A stretch of DNA of 19,038 nucleotides, from positions 1 through 19,038 of the forward strand of contig CAAGEB010000101.1 in assembly GCA_900768705.1 (NCBI GenBank), given 5' to 3'. The notes below the pieces were generated by a model. It did not search any database. It was not told the DNA's origin and was given only the letters and a program-made list of their open reading frames with translations. The stretch's first letter is position 1. Each line of letters starts with the position of its first letter. This document shows positions 1-8,008 of the stretch, in pieces. The translations under genes and the position numbers were made by a program. This stretch comes from Oscillospiraceae bacterium. GTDB lineage: Bacteria; Bacillota; Clostridia; Oscillospirales; Ruminococcaceae.

Positions 1-230
1 ATTATTGTCGTTCGATTGCGCCGTCAGAGTTTTCGTCAGATTGTACAATGAGGACGACGCAAGGCTGACGCCTTGCTAGGACGAATTGTGCAAGATGACG
101 GAAAATATGCAAGCAAGCGGACGCAAACACGATGTTTGCGCAGTTGCTCCAAAAGTGCGACACGATGTCGCACAACAGAGAGCAACAGGCGGCAAAGGCG
201 TTAGCCGTTAATTGTGCGGTGTTGCCTAAA
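1..230. repeat. MITE-like intergenic repeat, right part (left end off-window)
   Basis: No credible gene lies here. The stretch shares ordered blocks with 18737-18942: GCGCCGTCAG, then TCGTCAGATTGTACAA, then GACGGAAAATATG. It ends at 213-230 with TGTGCGGTGTTGCCTAAA, which is the reverse complement of the start of the right-hand copy (18737-18754) with one mismatch, so the two look like opposite terminal inverted repeats of one family. Inside are strong hairpins: GCAAGG/CCTTGC near 59-76, CGCAAAC/GTTTGCG at 122-140 and GTGCGAC/GTCGCAC at 155-173. No transposase is encoded, so this would be a non-autonomous element. The family assignment is inference from this window alone. Confidence 0.6.
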
Positions 231-240
231 TTCTTACCCA

Positions 241-273
241 CCGACAGTGGATTTTCACGCTGTCGGTCTTTTT
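241..273 (+). terminator. Intrinsic terminator of an off-window upstream gene
   Basis: A 7-bp stem CCGACAG/CTGTCGG (241-247 with 260-266) is followed by TCTTTTTG. The T-run is only on the + strand, so it ends a transcript coming from the left of the window, through or beside the repeat at 1-230. Confidence 0.75.
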
Positions 274-294
274 GTAATTTTATACAATGTCATT

Positions 295-314
295 AAGTTA
301 GTTTTGTGTAACTT
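295..314 (+). promoter_or_regulatory. Possible operator upstream of feoAB
   Basis: An inverted repeat AAGTTA-N8-TAACTT lies 16 bp upstream of the feoAB -35 box. Feo genes are usually iron-regulated by Fur or DtxR-family repressors, but this sequence is not a clear match to either consensus, so its function is only a suggestion. Confidence 0.25.
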
Positions 315-330
315 TTGTAGGATATTACGC

Positions 331-359
331 TTTACAACAATTGGAATTAAGTGTATAAT
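331..359 (+). promoter_or_regulatory. Promoter of feoAB
   Basis: The -35 TTTACA (331-336) and the -10 TATAAT (354-359) are separated by 17 bp. Transcription should start near 366. This removes the upstream in-frame GTG at 351 as a start codon, because it lies inside the promoter, and supports the ATG at 393. Confidence 0.85.
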
Positions 360-392
360 AAAACGAGGAACATAGAAAAGGAAGTTTTGACA

Positions 393-2774
393 ATGACACT
401 GAACGAACTTGCTATCGGTGAAAGCGGACGAATAATCCGCGTCAACGGAGAAAAAACTCTGCGGCATCATTTTCTTGATATGGGACTTACCCCCGCCACC
501 GAGCTTACTCTTCGTAAAACTGCCCCTATGGGCGATCCTATCGAGCTTGAACTCCGAGGCTATGAGCTTACCCTGCGGCTGGAGGACGCAAAACAGATAG
601 AGATTGAAAAAATAGCCTCCCGCAAACCAGCAGAACCGCCTTCAAAGCCTGCAATCAAGGCAAAAATTGAGCATCCCCGAATGGGCGAACACGATTATGC
701 GGGGAGCTACCGAACCAATAAAATCGGCGAAGCTATTCCAAAGGGTGCTCCGATTACCTTTGCCCTGCTGGGAAACCAGAACTGCGGAAAAACCACTCTT
801 TTCAATCAGCTGACCGGTTCCAATCAGCATGTGGGAAATTTTCCCGGAGTCACCGTGGATAAAAAGGACGGAGTAATGCGCAGTCACCCGGAAGCCACCG
901 TCACCGACCTGCCGGGAATTTACTCCCTGTCTCCATATTCCAACGAAGAAATAGTAACCCGTGACTTTCTGATGAAATCCCATCCCACAGGCATTATCAA
1001 TATTGTTGACGCTTCAAATATAGAGCGAAATCTGTATCTAACAATGCAGCTTATGGAGCTGGGAATCCCGATGGTTTTGGCTCTGAATATGATGGACGAA
1101 GTAAGAGCCAACGGCGGATCGATACACATAAATGAACTGGAATCAATGCTGGGAATACCTGTCGTGCCTATTTCTGCGGCTAAAAACGAAGGCATAGACG
1201 AGCTTATCGACCACGCAATTCATATTGCCCGTCACCGGGAAGCGCCGGGACGCATTGACTTCTGTCCCGAATGTGACGATGAAAGCGACCCTCTGGGTGC
1301 CGTCCACCGTGCAATTCACGCTGCGGTTCATCTGATAGAACCTGACGCAAAGCGTGCCGGCTTTCCGGTTAGATTTGCCGCAACAAAGATGATAGAGGGC
1401 GACCCGCTTATCGAAGAAGAGCTTGCCCTTTCGGAACAGGAAACCGAAATGCTCCGCAAAATAACCGACCTTATGGAAAAGGAAGGCGGTCTTGATAAGG
1501 AAGCAGCTCTGGCGAATATGCGCTTTTCCTTTATCGAAAATCTCTGCCGCAAAACCGTAGTCAAGCCTCATGAAAGCAAAGAACATAAACGCAGCGTTGC
1601 AATCGATAAAGTACTTACCGGAAAATACACCGCAATCCCCTGCTTTATCGGTATTATGGCACTGGTTTTTGTAATGACCTTCAGCCTTGTGGGAGCGTGG
1701 CTTTCCGACCTGATGTCTATTGGCGTGGACGCTCTTATCGACTTGGCGGATAAGGGTCTGACCGCACTGGAAATAAATCAGGTGGTTCACTCGCTGATAA
1801 TAGACGGCGCACTGAACGGTATCGGCAGCGTTTTCAGTTTTCTTCCGACAATTGTAACCCTGTTCTTTTTCCTGTCCATACTGGAAGATACCGGATATAT
1901 GGCAAGAGTTGCCTTTGTGATGGATAAACCCCTGCGTAAGCTGGGTCTTTCGGGAAGGAGCTTTGTGCCGATGCTGATAGGATTCGGCTGCTCCGTACCC
2001 GCAATAATGGCTTCCAGAACTCTTTCCAGTGAACGGGACAGAAAAATGACCATTCTGCTCACTCCCTTTATGAGCTGCAGCGCAAAGCTTCCCATTTACG
2101 GGCTGCTGACAACCGCATTCTTTCCCGCCGCCATTCGGCCGCTGATTATCGTAGGGCTGTATCTGTTGGGTGTTTTAATCGGAATGGTATATGCTCTCAT
2201 TCTGAAAAAAACCAAATTCAGAGGCGAGCCTGTTCCCTTTGTTATGGAGCTTCCCAACTACCGTCTGCCGAGTATGAAAAGCGTCGGGCAGCTTATCTGG
2301 GACAAGGCAAAGGGCTTTATCCAGAAAGCATTCACAATAATTTTTGCGGCAACGGTGATTATCTGGATACTTCAGAACTTCGACCCGCATCTTAACATCG
2401 CCGATTCTGCGGATACAAGCCTGCTGGCAATGATAGGCAGCCTTATCGCTCCGATATTTGCTCCGTTGGGCTTCGGAGATTGGAGAGTTTCCACAGCACT
2501 TATCACAGGCTTTACCGCAAAGGAAAGCGTTGTATCCACTCTCACCGTTCTGCTTGGAGACAGCGGAAACCTTGCTTCCCTGTTCACGCCATTTACGGCG
2601 GTGGTTTTCCTGGTATTCACACTGCTTTACACTCCCTGCGTGGCGGCAATTGCAACGGTAAAGCGGGAAATGGGAACAAAGTCCGCTGTGCTTACCGTGG
2701 TAATACAATGCGCAATAGCTTGGCTGGCGGCATTTGCAATTCACGGAATAGGTGTGATTTTCGGTGCTGTGTGA
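393..2774 (+). CDS. feoB: FeoA-FeoB fusion, ferrous iron transporter
   Basis: 793-residue inner-membrane Fe(II) importer with the accessory FeoA domain fused to its N-terminus. Residues 1-75 are the small SH3-like FeoA domain, and a charged linker runs to about 122. The GTPase domain follows, with P-loop GNQNCGKTT (127-135), switch GNFPGVTVD, G3 DLPG (172-175), G4 NMMD (232-235) and G5 SAAKNEG. From about 415 the sequence is a polytopic membrane domain with the two FeoB gate repeats. The ATG at 393 is chosen because AAAGGAAG precedes it by 8 nt and the earlier GTG lies in the promoter. The next gene begins 12 bp after the stop and encodes a known Feo companion. FeoA-FeoB fusions are known in Firmicutes and Bacteroidetes. 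Motifs and length all agree. Confidence 0.97.
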   Translation: MTLNELAIGESGRIIRVNGEKTLRHHFLDMGLTPATELTLRKTAPMGDPIELELRGYELTLRLEDAKQIEIEKIASRKPAEPPSKPAIKAKIEHPRMGEHDYAGSYRTNKIGEAIPKGAPITFALLGNQNCGKTTLFNQLTGSNQHVGNFPGVTVDKKDGVMRSHPEATVTDLPGIYSLSPYSNEEIVTRDFLMKSHPTGIINIVDASNIERNLYLTMQLMELGIPMVLALNMMDEVRANGGSIHINELESMLGIPVVPISAAKNEGIDELIDHAIHIARHREAPGRIDFCPECDDESDPLGAVHRAIHAAVHLIEPDAKRAGFPVRFAATKMIEGDPLIEEELALSEQETEMLRKITDLMEKEGGLDKEAALANMRFSFIENLCRKTVVKPHESKEHKRSVAIDKVLTGKYTAIPCFIGIMALVFVMTFSLVGAWLSDLMSIGVDALIDLADKGLTALEINQVVHSLIIDGALNGIGSVFSFLPTIVTLFFFLSILEDTGYMARVAFVMDKPLRKLGLSGRSFVPMLIGFGCSVPAIMASRTLSSERDRKMTILLTPFMSCSAKLPIYGLLTTAFFPAAIRPLIIVGLYLLGVLIGMVYALILKKTKFRGEPVPFVMELPNYRLPSMKSVGQLIWDKAKGFIQKAFTIIFAATVIIWILQNFDPHLNIADSADTSLLAMIGSLIAPIFAPLGFGDWRVSTALITGFTAKESVVSTLTVLLGDSGNLASLFTPFTAVVFLVFTLLYTPCVAAIATVKREMGTKSAVLTVVIQCAIAWLAAFAIHGIGVIFGAV

Positions 2775-2786
2775 AAGAGGATTATT

Positions 2787-2957
2787 ATGAATCTTGCCAC
2801 AATTATCACAATTATTATTCTGGCTGTGCTTTTCACTGCCGCAGTTGTGTATTCGGTAAAGCATAAAGGCAGCTGCGGAGGAGACTGCGGTTCCTGCGGC
2901 TGCAATTGCTGCCGTAAAAATATGAAAAAGCCTATTGACAAATCCGGAAAAATGTAA
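2787..2957 (+). CDS. FeoB-associated Cys-rich membrane protein
   Basis: 56 residues, too short for most ORF finders. One N-terminal hydrophobic helix (residues 2-22) is followed by a short basic stretch and a dense cysteine cluster, CGGDCGSCGCNCC (residues 30-42), then a charged tail. This matches the small FeoB-associated Cys-rich family (Pfam FeoB_associated) that often follows feoB in Firmicutes. Its role in iron delivery or FeoB assembly is not established. The ribosome site AGAGG ends 6 nt before the ATG, and the gene starts 12 bp after feoB, so the two should be co-transcribed. The last codons also contain the -35 box of the next promoter. Confidence 0.9.
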   Translation: MNLATIITIIILAVLFTAAVVYSVKHKGSCGGDCGSCGCNCCRKNMKKPIDKSGKM

Positions 2958-2963
2958 TATAAT
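2935..2963 (+). promoter_or_regulatory. Promoter of the FMN riboswitch-ribU unit
   Basis: TTGACA (2935-2940), a 17-bp spacer and TATAAT (2958-2963) make a perfect sigma-A promoter. The -35 and spacer lie inside the coding sequence of the Cys-rich protein, and the -10 begins one base after its stop codon. Transcription would start near 2970, ahead of the aptamer. Confidence 0.9.
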
Positions 2964-2995
2964 GAAATAGTGTTCAACACACAAATAAATATTAA

Positions 2996-3122
<127 letters not shown>

Positions 3123-3148
3123 AAACAAATATCCGATGATATTTGCGC

Positions 3149-3174
3149 CCCCTCGTTATACCGAGGGGTTTTCT
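3149..3174 (+). terminator. Riboswitch-controlled intrinsic terminator
   Basis: CCCCTCG (3149-3155) pairs with CGAGGGG (3162-3168) around a 6-nt loop, followed by TTTTCTGTT. It sits between the aptamer and the ribU ribosome site, where transcription attenuation is expected. Confidence 0.85.
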
Positions 3175-3200
3175 GTTACTCCGAAGAAAAGGAGAACTTT

Positions 3201-3818
3201 ATGGAAAACACGGTAAAGCAAGGCAAGAGACTTGATGTAAGACGGCTGGTATTCACAGCGCTTATGGCGGCATTGTCCATTGTGCTGTCGGAATTTCTGC
3301 AATTCAATGTTCCGGTTATGCCGAGTTTCATCAGCTTTGATTTCTCGGATGTACCCGCACTTATGGCGTCCCTTACAATGGGACCTGTTTCGGGAGTGTT
3401 CGTATGCCTTATCAAAAATCTTGAAGGATGTATAACATCAATGACGGGCTATGTGGGCGAGCTTTCAAACTTTATTCTGGGGGTTTGTCTGGTGTTGCCT
3501 GCGGGAATTATCGCAAAAAAATCCTCGAAATATTCCCATGTTATTCTCGGATGTCTTGCAGGCGCAATAACAATGGCATTGGTGAGCGTGGTTTCCAACT
3601 ACTTTCTGGTTTACCCGATTTACACCGCAATTATGCCTATGGAAGCCATAATCGGAATGTATAAAGCAATACTTCCCGGTGTGGACGGTCTGCTTCAGTG
3701 TCTGGTAATTTTCAATATGCCTTTCACATTTGTAAAAGGACTTGTTGCGGCGCTGATTTCCATTCCGCTTTACAAAAAATTACGACCGGTGTTCAACTCG
3801 ATTTATCGGGTGAACTGA
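3201..3818 (+). CDS. ribU: Riboflavin ECF transporter S-component RibU
   Basis: 205-residue membrane protein with about six hydrophobic segments. It is the substrate-binding subunit of an energy-coupling-factor transporter; the shared ATPases and EcfT are not in this window. Family features include an N-terminal basic stretch before the first helix, the FDFSDVPAL motif (about 47-55) after helix 1, and the K-N-L segment that in RibU proteins precedes the second half. The ATG at 3201 has AAAGGAG seven bases upstream. Placement behind an FMN riboswitch supports riboflavin, not another vitamin, as substrate. Translation upstream into the riboswitch is open but has no biological support. The DUF5662 gene follows 19 bp after the stop. 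Confidence 0.93.
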   Translation: MENTVKQGKRLDVRRLVFTALMAALSIVLSEFLQFNVPVMPSFISFDFSDVPALMASLTMGPVSGVFVCLIKNLEGCITSMTGYVGELSNFILGVCLVLPAGIIAKKSSKYSHVILGCLAGAITMALVSVVSNYFLVYPIYTAIMPMEAIIGMYKAILPGVDGLLQCLVIFNMPFTFVKGLVAALISIPLYKKLRPVFNSIYRVN

Positions 3819-3837
3819 CGGTCTTTATGGAGGAAAT

Positions 3838-4386
3838 ATGTCGTTCAAATCAGCTGTAATGCACTTTCGCACAATAACAAAACACCGCCACAAGGTTATT
3901 TCTCACTGCCGTAAAGCGGGAATACTGTGGCAAGGGCTGCGGCATGATTTATCGAAATATTCCCCTACCGAATTTATACCCGGTGCGAAATTCTACCTCG
4001 GAACCCGTTCGCCAAACGAAGGAGAACGGGAGGTCTACGGTTATTCCCTCGCATGGATGCACCATAAGGGCAGAAACCGTCACCATTTTGAATACTGGAC
4101 GGACTACAACCCAAAAACCAAGCTGGTGGAGCCGGTGAAAATGCCGCTGAAATATGTGGCGGAAATGTTCTGCGACAGAGTGGCGGCAAGCAAGATTTAT
4201 CAAGGCAAAAACTATACCGATGATTCGCCGCTGAAATATTTTATGAACGGCAAACAACGCCGGAAAATTCACCCGGAAACCTCGGAGCTTATCGAAAAAA
4301 TGCTCACCATACTGGCTGAACAGGGCGAGGACGAAGCCTTCATATACATAAGAAAGCTCCTTGCCGAGGAGAAAAACAAATATTAA
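3838..4386 (+). CDS. DUF5662 family protein
   Basis: 182-residue soluble protein of unknown function. It has the hallmarks of the DUF5662 family: an N-terminal HRHKVISHC stretch (about 17-25), the HDLSKYSPTEF motif (about 36-46), and the HHKGRNRHHFEYW block (about 75-87). The many conserved His and Asp residues suggest a metal site or an HD-like fold, but this is inference. GGAGG lies 4 bp before the ATG. It is 19 bp downstream of ribU with no terminator between, so it shares the FMN-regulated transcript. I see no direct biochemical link to flavin. A bidirectional terminator follows at once. Confidence 0.85.
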   Translation: MSFKSAVMHFRTITKHRHKVISHCRKAGILWQGLRHDLSKYSPTEFIPGAKFYLGTRSPNEGEREVYGYSLAWMHHKGRNRHHFEYWTDYNPKTKLVEPVKMPLKYVAEMFCDRVAASKIYQGKNYTDDSPLKYFMNGKQRRKIHPETSELIEKMLTILAEQGEDEAFIYIRKLLAEEKNKY

Positions 4387-4421
4387 AAACATCCCGTGAA
4401 AAAAACTTCACGGGATGTTTT
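4386..4421. terminator. Bidirectional terminator between convergent genes
   Basis: A 15-bp inverted repeat, AAAACATCCCGTGAA and TTCACGGGATGTTTT, closes around a 6-nt loop (4401-4406). Its outer A and T tracts give a U-run on both strands, so it serves the DUF5662 gene on + and the DUF308 gene on -. Confidence 0.85.
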
Positions 4422-4439
4422 CGGTTTCAAAACGATAAA

Positions 4440-5075
4440 TTACTTTTTCTCTTCAAAGCCGTCGCTGTTTTCGACAGGCATCTCTGCTTCCACAACGGGA
4501 GAATTTTTCAGGCTCTTGTCTATTTCGGACACTCCCGAAAGAGCGATAATATCCTCGGCGCAGCCTGCAATCAACGCAATTCCCAGCAAAACCGCCGCTG
4601 TTCTTCTGAAATCCGCTCCAAAAGCATTCAGACCGATAACAATTCCCAGACCGATAATTACCGCCAGCGGAATAAGCAAAATATACCAGCGTTTAAAACC
4701 GCCTTTTTTAAGCTCAAACATCTTCGGAAGCTTCAAAACCCCGAACACACCCGCAAATATTCCGGCTCCAAGAGTAAATATTCCCATAATGTTGTCCGAC
4801 AGGAAAATAAAGCAGGCTCCCGCCGCCACTGCGAGAACAGATGTAAGAATAACCCCGGCAATATCGGTTTTGTTCTGGGGATTGTCCTTATCACGCTTTA
4901 CCAGCCACATAAGAAATGTAATCAGCCCGTAAGTAACCGCCACAATTCCGAGAATCTGAACCATCAGATTCATGGAATTCCGGTTAAATACTATCATAAA
5001 CAAACCGCTTATCAGCTCCAGCACCGACGACAGTACCAGACTTTTCCGCAATGCCCCGATTCTGCCAATATCCAT
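4440..5075 (-). CDS. DUF308 (HdeD-like) membrane protein
   Basis: 211 residues with six predicted membrane helices arranged as repeated short hairpins, the pattern of the DUF308/HdeD family. The C-terminal ~30 residues are acidic and cytosolic (ending DGFEEKK). HdeD in enterobacteria is linked to acid resistance; Firmicute homologues have no firm role. The start has GGAGGAAAC 5-10 nt upstream and a clear promoter about 40 bp further up. It is a single-gene unit ending at the bidirectional terminator. Confidence 0.8.
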   Translation of the reverse strand: MDIGRIGALRKSLVLSSVLELISGLFMIVFNRNSMNLMVQILGIVAVTYGLITFLMWLVKRDKDNPQNKTDIAGVILTSVLAVAAGACFIFLSDNIMGIFTLGAGIFAGVFGVLKLPKMFELKKGGFKRWYILLIPLAVIIGLGIVIGLNAFGADFRRTAAVLLGIALIAGCAEDIIALSGVSEIDKSLKNSPVVEAEMPVENSDGFEEKK

Positions 5076-5113
5076 TTTTGTTTCCTCCGTATTTCAGTCA
5101 ACTATCCAGCTAC

Positions 5114-5142
5114 ATTATATCTTATTTTTTCCCGATTGTCAA
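5114..5142 (-). promoter_or_regulatory. Promoter of the DUF308 gene
   Basis: Read on the minus strand: TTGACA (5142-5137), 17 bp, TATAAT (5119-5114). A perfect match with the optimal spacer. Confidence 0.9.
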
Positions 5143-5151
5143 TAGTTTCAA

Positions 5152-5178
5152 AGAAAAATGCCCCGGCAAAACCGGGGC
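5152..5178 (-). terminator. Terminator of the ABC transporter operon
   Basis: GCCCCGG/CCGGGGC stem (5160-5166 with 5172-5178) with a 5-nt loop. On the minus strand it is followed by ATTTTTCTTT, giving an intrinsic terminator just upstream of the DUF308 promoter. Confidence 0.85.
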
Positions 5179-5211
5179 GTATATATAAATAAAAGGTGAG
5201 AAAGCAGTTGA

Positions 5212-7134
5212 TTAATATTCATTTTCGTAGAAGGGATTTATTCCGAAGGAATTAAGATAATTCAGAGTATTCTCCATCCAAATGTCCACAGGGATAGACT
5301 GTTGAGTAGTATAGAAGTCATCCCCCCTATAAAATGCCATATAAACCCAACCATCAGGGAACAAATCCCTATTCATCAGTACCTCGTTAATATTTTCGGA
5401 GTCCTTCTTTGCCGCTTCAAGGAAGCCCTCAACGCTTACCTTATCCGTTTCTTCACCCACATTATCGCTGTAAACCCTGTCCAGCCTGTAACCGTCTTTC
5501 AGTTTGCCCTTTCCGAAATCGTAATACTCGGAAAGGCGAGCTTCAATCTGGGTTTTATACCAGAATTCCGGTGTTGCGGTTTTTTTAACAATTTCATTGA
5601 ACACTTCATCGGAAACCCGATATGAACGGGTGACGCTCTCACCGCTATTCAGATTGTATTCAATATTCACACCGGAATGCGTATTGTCTGTGCCGGTTTT
5701 CGGAATTAAACTATGAATTTCGATTACTTTTTGGATAACCTCGGAATCTGAGCAATCGCTGAAATTGAAGGTAAAGGTGTCGTCATTATTTTCATAATAT
5801 GCACTATTGTCATATAAGGACATATTTACAGAAATAACGCTGTCCGCAGAGGGAACATAATACGCATTTCCAAAGCCGTTGGAGAACACCAGCACCGCCG
5901 ACACTCCTCCGCAAACCGCAACAGTTCCCGCCCATTTTGCCATAGTCTGCGGAAATTTGCGGAAGCCTCTGCCGTTAATCAGCTCCATAATCAAATATAC
6001 AATAAATGTGGAAACCACAATTCCCACAAACCAGCCCGTGGGGTTCGGCGTGTAGCTGTTGTAGTCCATTTCCGAAGAGATTGTCAATGTTTTGAAAGCC
6101 GCATAAAACATCGGCATAGACATTGCCAGAATTATTATTCCGGAGATAACCGTACCCATTCCCTTGAAGATATAGGGCGATCCAACCCGCTCGGTACGGC
6201 GGTATTTTATAAGAAAATACGCTCCCGCAATAAATGCAAGTGAAACAATCAGTGCGGGAATTCCGTATTCCGGAGTGAACAGCGGCAATGCGGTGGATAT
6301 TCCTTCGTACGAAAACAGACTTGTTATCCAGACTGACCTGTACACAGTAATCAGCAGCATACCAACAGGCGATGTTGCCGCAATAGGCATAATCTCCGAA
6401 GGCACAAAGGAAGCCGACGCTCCGTAGGTGCAGTCTTTCACAATAAAGATACCTAATCCGTGAATTAACGGCACGGCAATATTCAGCAAAATAGGATAAA
6501 CAAAGGCAACGGATTTCTTTCCGCTGACCGAAAGGGTAAGCACCGTGAAAGCCACTTCCATGAAACAGATAAACAGCCCCGTGAACATGCACTGAACCAC
6601 AACGCTTTCCATTATCGCCGCATTTCCAAGGTCGTTCGATAAAGTCTCATAAACATATCCGTGCGCCAGCGGAAGTCCTGCCAGAACCGCTATAAGATGA
6701 GGTCCGATGCAGGAAACCAGCACCGCCGCTAAATCCGCAAAGAAGCGGGTATTGTGGTTTACGGGAAGCGAATAGTCCATATCCACGGCGGTTTTATCGT
6801 ATAGATAACGGAAACTGCGGATTGTTGTGACAAAGGAAAACACAAACAGTCCCGCAAGGCAGATTATTCCTATAACGATACCCATTACCGACAAAGACAT
6901 CAGCAAATCACGCTTCTGAAGTGCCTCAACATATCCAGGTGAATAACTGGGTATCGAGATCAATTCGGAATTAGCCTTTTCTCCCGCCCACAGAAAAGCA
7001 AACGCCAGCGGATAACTCAACAGCGCAAAAATGCAGTTCATAATAATCTGCGGCTTGAGGAATTTCAGCTTGTTCAGAAAATACGGTCGGAATTTAAAAA
7101 AAAAACCCTGCTTAACCGAGCTTTGAGCTGTCAT
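5212..7134 (-). CDS. ABC transporter permease of the Ytr type (DUF6449-like C-terminus)
   Basis: 640-residue membrane protein. Hydrophobic helices cover about residues 30-430: two near the N-terminus, then the pairs and long loops typical of ABC-2-like permeases. The last ~190 residues form a soluble, probably extracytoplasmic domain with Tyr/Asp-rich segments, resembling the DUF6449 region seen in Firmicute permeases next to YtrA/YtrB genes. The start at 7134 (MTAQSSVKQG) is preferred over upstream codons because GGAGG lies 11 nt upstream of it. It overlaps the ATPase gene by 23 bp, implying translational coupling. It is the only permease here, so it would act as a homodimer. Substrate unknown; ytr operons respond to cell-wall antibiotics in Bacillus. 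Confidence 0.8.
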   Translation of the reverse strand: MTAQSSVKQGFFFKFRPYFLNKLKFLKPQIIMNCIFALLSYPLAFAFLWAGEKANSELISIPSYSPGYVEALQKRDLLMSLSVMGIVIGIICLAGLFVFSFVTTIRSFRYLYDKTAVDMDYSLPVNHNTRFFADLAAVLVSCIGPHLIAVLAGLPLAHGYVYETLSNDLGNAAIMESVVVQCMFTGLFICFMEVAFTVLTLSVSGKKSVAFVYPILLNIAVPLIHGLGIFIVKDCTYGASASFVPSEIMPIAATSPVGMLLITVYRSVWITSLFSYEGISTALPLFTPEYGIPALIVSLAFIAGAYFLIKYRRTERVGSPYIFKGMGTVISGIIILAMSMPMFYAAFKTLTISSEMDYNSYTPNPTGWFVGIVVSTFIVYLIMELINGRGFRKFPQTMAKWAGTVAVCGGVSAVLVFSNGFGNAYYVPSADSVISVNMSLYDNSAYYENNDDTFTFNFSDCSDSEVIQKVIEIHSLIPKTGTDNTHSGVNIEYNLNSGESVTRSYRVSDEVFNEIVKKTATPEFWYKTQIEARLSEYYDFGKGKLKDGYRLDRVYSDNVGEETDKVSVEGFLEAAKKDSENINEVLMNRDLFPDGWVYMAFYRGDDFYTTQQSIPVDIWMENTLNYLNSFGINPFYENEY

Positions 7135-8008
7135 ATCCCAATCCCTCCATTTCGTAAATAAATATCTCCTCCAGCGAAAGAGGAACTTCGTCGTACAGCT
7201 TCGGTGAGTATTTTTCAATTTCGCTGCGGATTATCTCTCTATCGCCTCTTGCAATTATATGAACAACGCTTCCGCTTACTTCTATATGGAGAATATCCAT
7301 TCCGGAAAGCTGTTCCTTGGTAATCGGCGTATCAAAGGCTGTCTGTATCTTGAAAACGCTTCCCTTCACATTATCCAGTTCTCTGTCGAAAACCACTTTT
7401 CCGTCGTGAAGAAGTCCCACACGGTCGCAGAATTCGTCGATTTCACTCAAGTTGTGGGAGCTGAAAATAACAGTCAGTCCCGTATCCATCATAGCGTCAA
7501 TCAGCATCTGCTTGACTATCAGCCTCATAGTAGGATCCAGTCCGTCAAAAGCCTCGTCAAGGAACAAATAGGGCGTTTTGCAGGCAATTCCGCATATAAC
7601 CGCCGCCTGCCGCTTCATACCCTTTGAAAAGGTACTTAGTCTTTTTTTCAGCGGAAGATTAAGTACGGAATATAATTTCTGCCACAGTTCCTCGGAAAAA
7701 CTGCCGTAAAAGCTTTTATAATAATTCTTCATATCATCGAGGGTCATATTGCTGAATTGTATGGTTTCGTCATTAATGAAAAATACCCGCTCCTTTATTT
7801 TGGGGTTATCATAAATATCCTCGCCGTCTATTTTTACTTCTCCGGAACTCAATCTGTATATACCGGATAGCGTCCGAAGCAGCGTGGATTTTCCTGCACC
7901 GTTTGAACCCAGCAAACCGTATGCACAGCCCTCAGGTATAGACAGTGTTATACCGTCAAGAGCGTTCTTATCCTCGAAGCACATTACCGCATTGTTAACC
8001 TCTATCAT
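7112..8008 (-). CDS. ABC transporter ATP-binding protein (YtrB-like)
   Basis: 298 residues. Walker A GSNGAGKST (34-42), signature FSKGMKRQ (128-135), Walker B YLFLDE (148-153) and switch His186 in FSSHNLSE. The usual Q-loop glutamine region reads FFINDE, as in the YtrB subgroup where the loop is divergent. The C-terminal ~90 residues are an extra regulatory-like extension. Its ATG overlaps the stop of the gntR gene by 4 nt (ATGA), and its end overlaps the permease start, so the three genes form one tightly coupled operon. It energizes the neighbouring permease. Confidence 0.93.
   Translation of the reverse strand: MIEVNNAVMCFEDKNALDGITLSIPEGCAYGLLGSNGAGKSTLLRTLSGIYRLSSGEVKIDGEDIYDNPKIKERVFFINDETIQFSNMTLDDMKNYYKSFYGSFSEELWQKLYSVLNLPLKKRLSTFSKGMKRQAAVICGIACKTPYLFLDEAFDGLDPTMRLIVKQMLIDAMMDTGLTVIFSSHNLSEIDEFCDRVGLLHDGKVVFDRELDNVKGSVFKIQTAFDTPITKEQLSGMDILHIEVSGSVVHIIARGDREIIRSEIEKYSPKLYDEVPLSLEEIFIYEMEGLGYDSSKLG

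Noticed and set aside
1..230. CRISPR array
   Set aside because: The palindromes differ in sequence and spacing; there is no regular repeat-spacer unit and no cas gene.
2..241. 79-codon minus-strand ORF
   Set aside because: It lies wholly in the repeat element, has no ribosome site, and follows the palindromes, not a protein pattern.
351..392. GTG at 351 as the feoAB start
   Set aside because: It lies in the promoter -10 region, upstream of the expected transcription start; the ATG at 393 has a good ribosome site.
7135..7218. Upstream start of the permease at 7218
   Set aside because: The added 28 residues are antisense-like, rich in Arg/Trp, lie within the ATPase gene and lack a ribosome site; 7134 has GGAGG.
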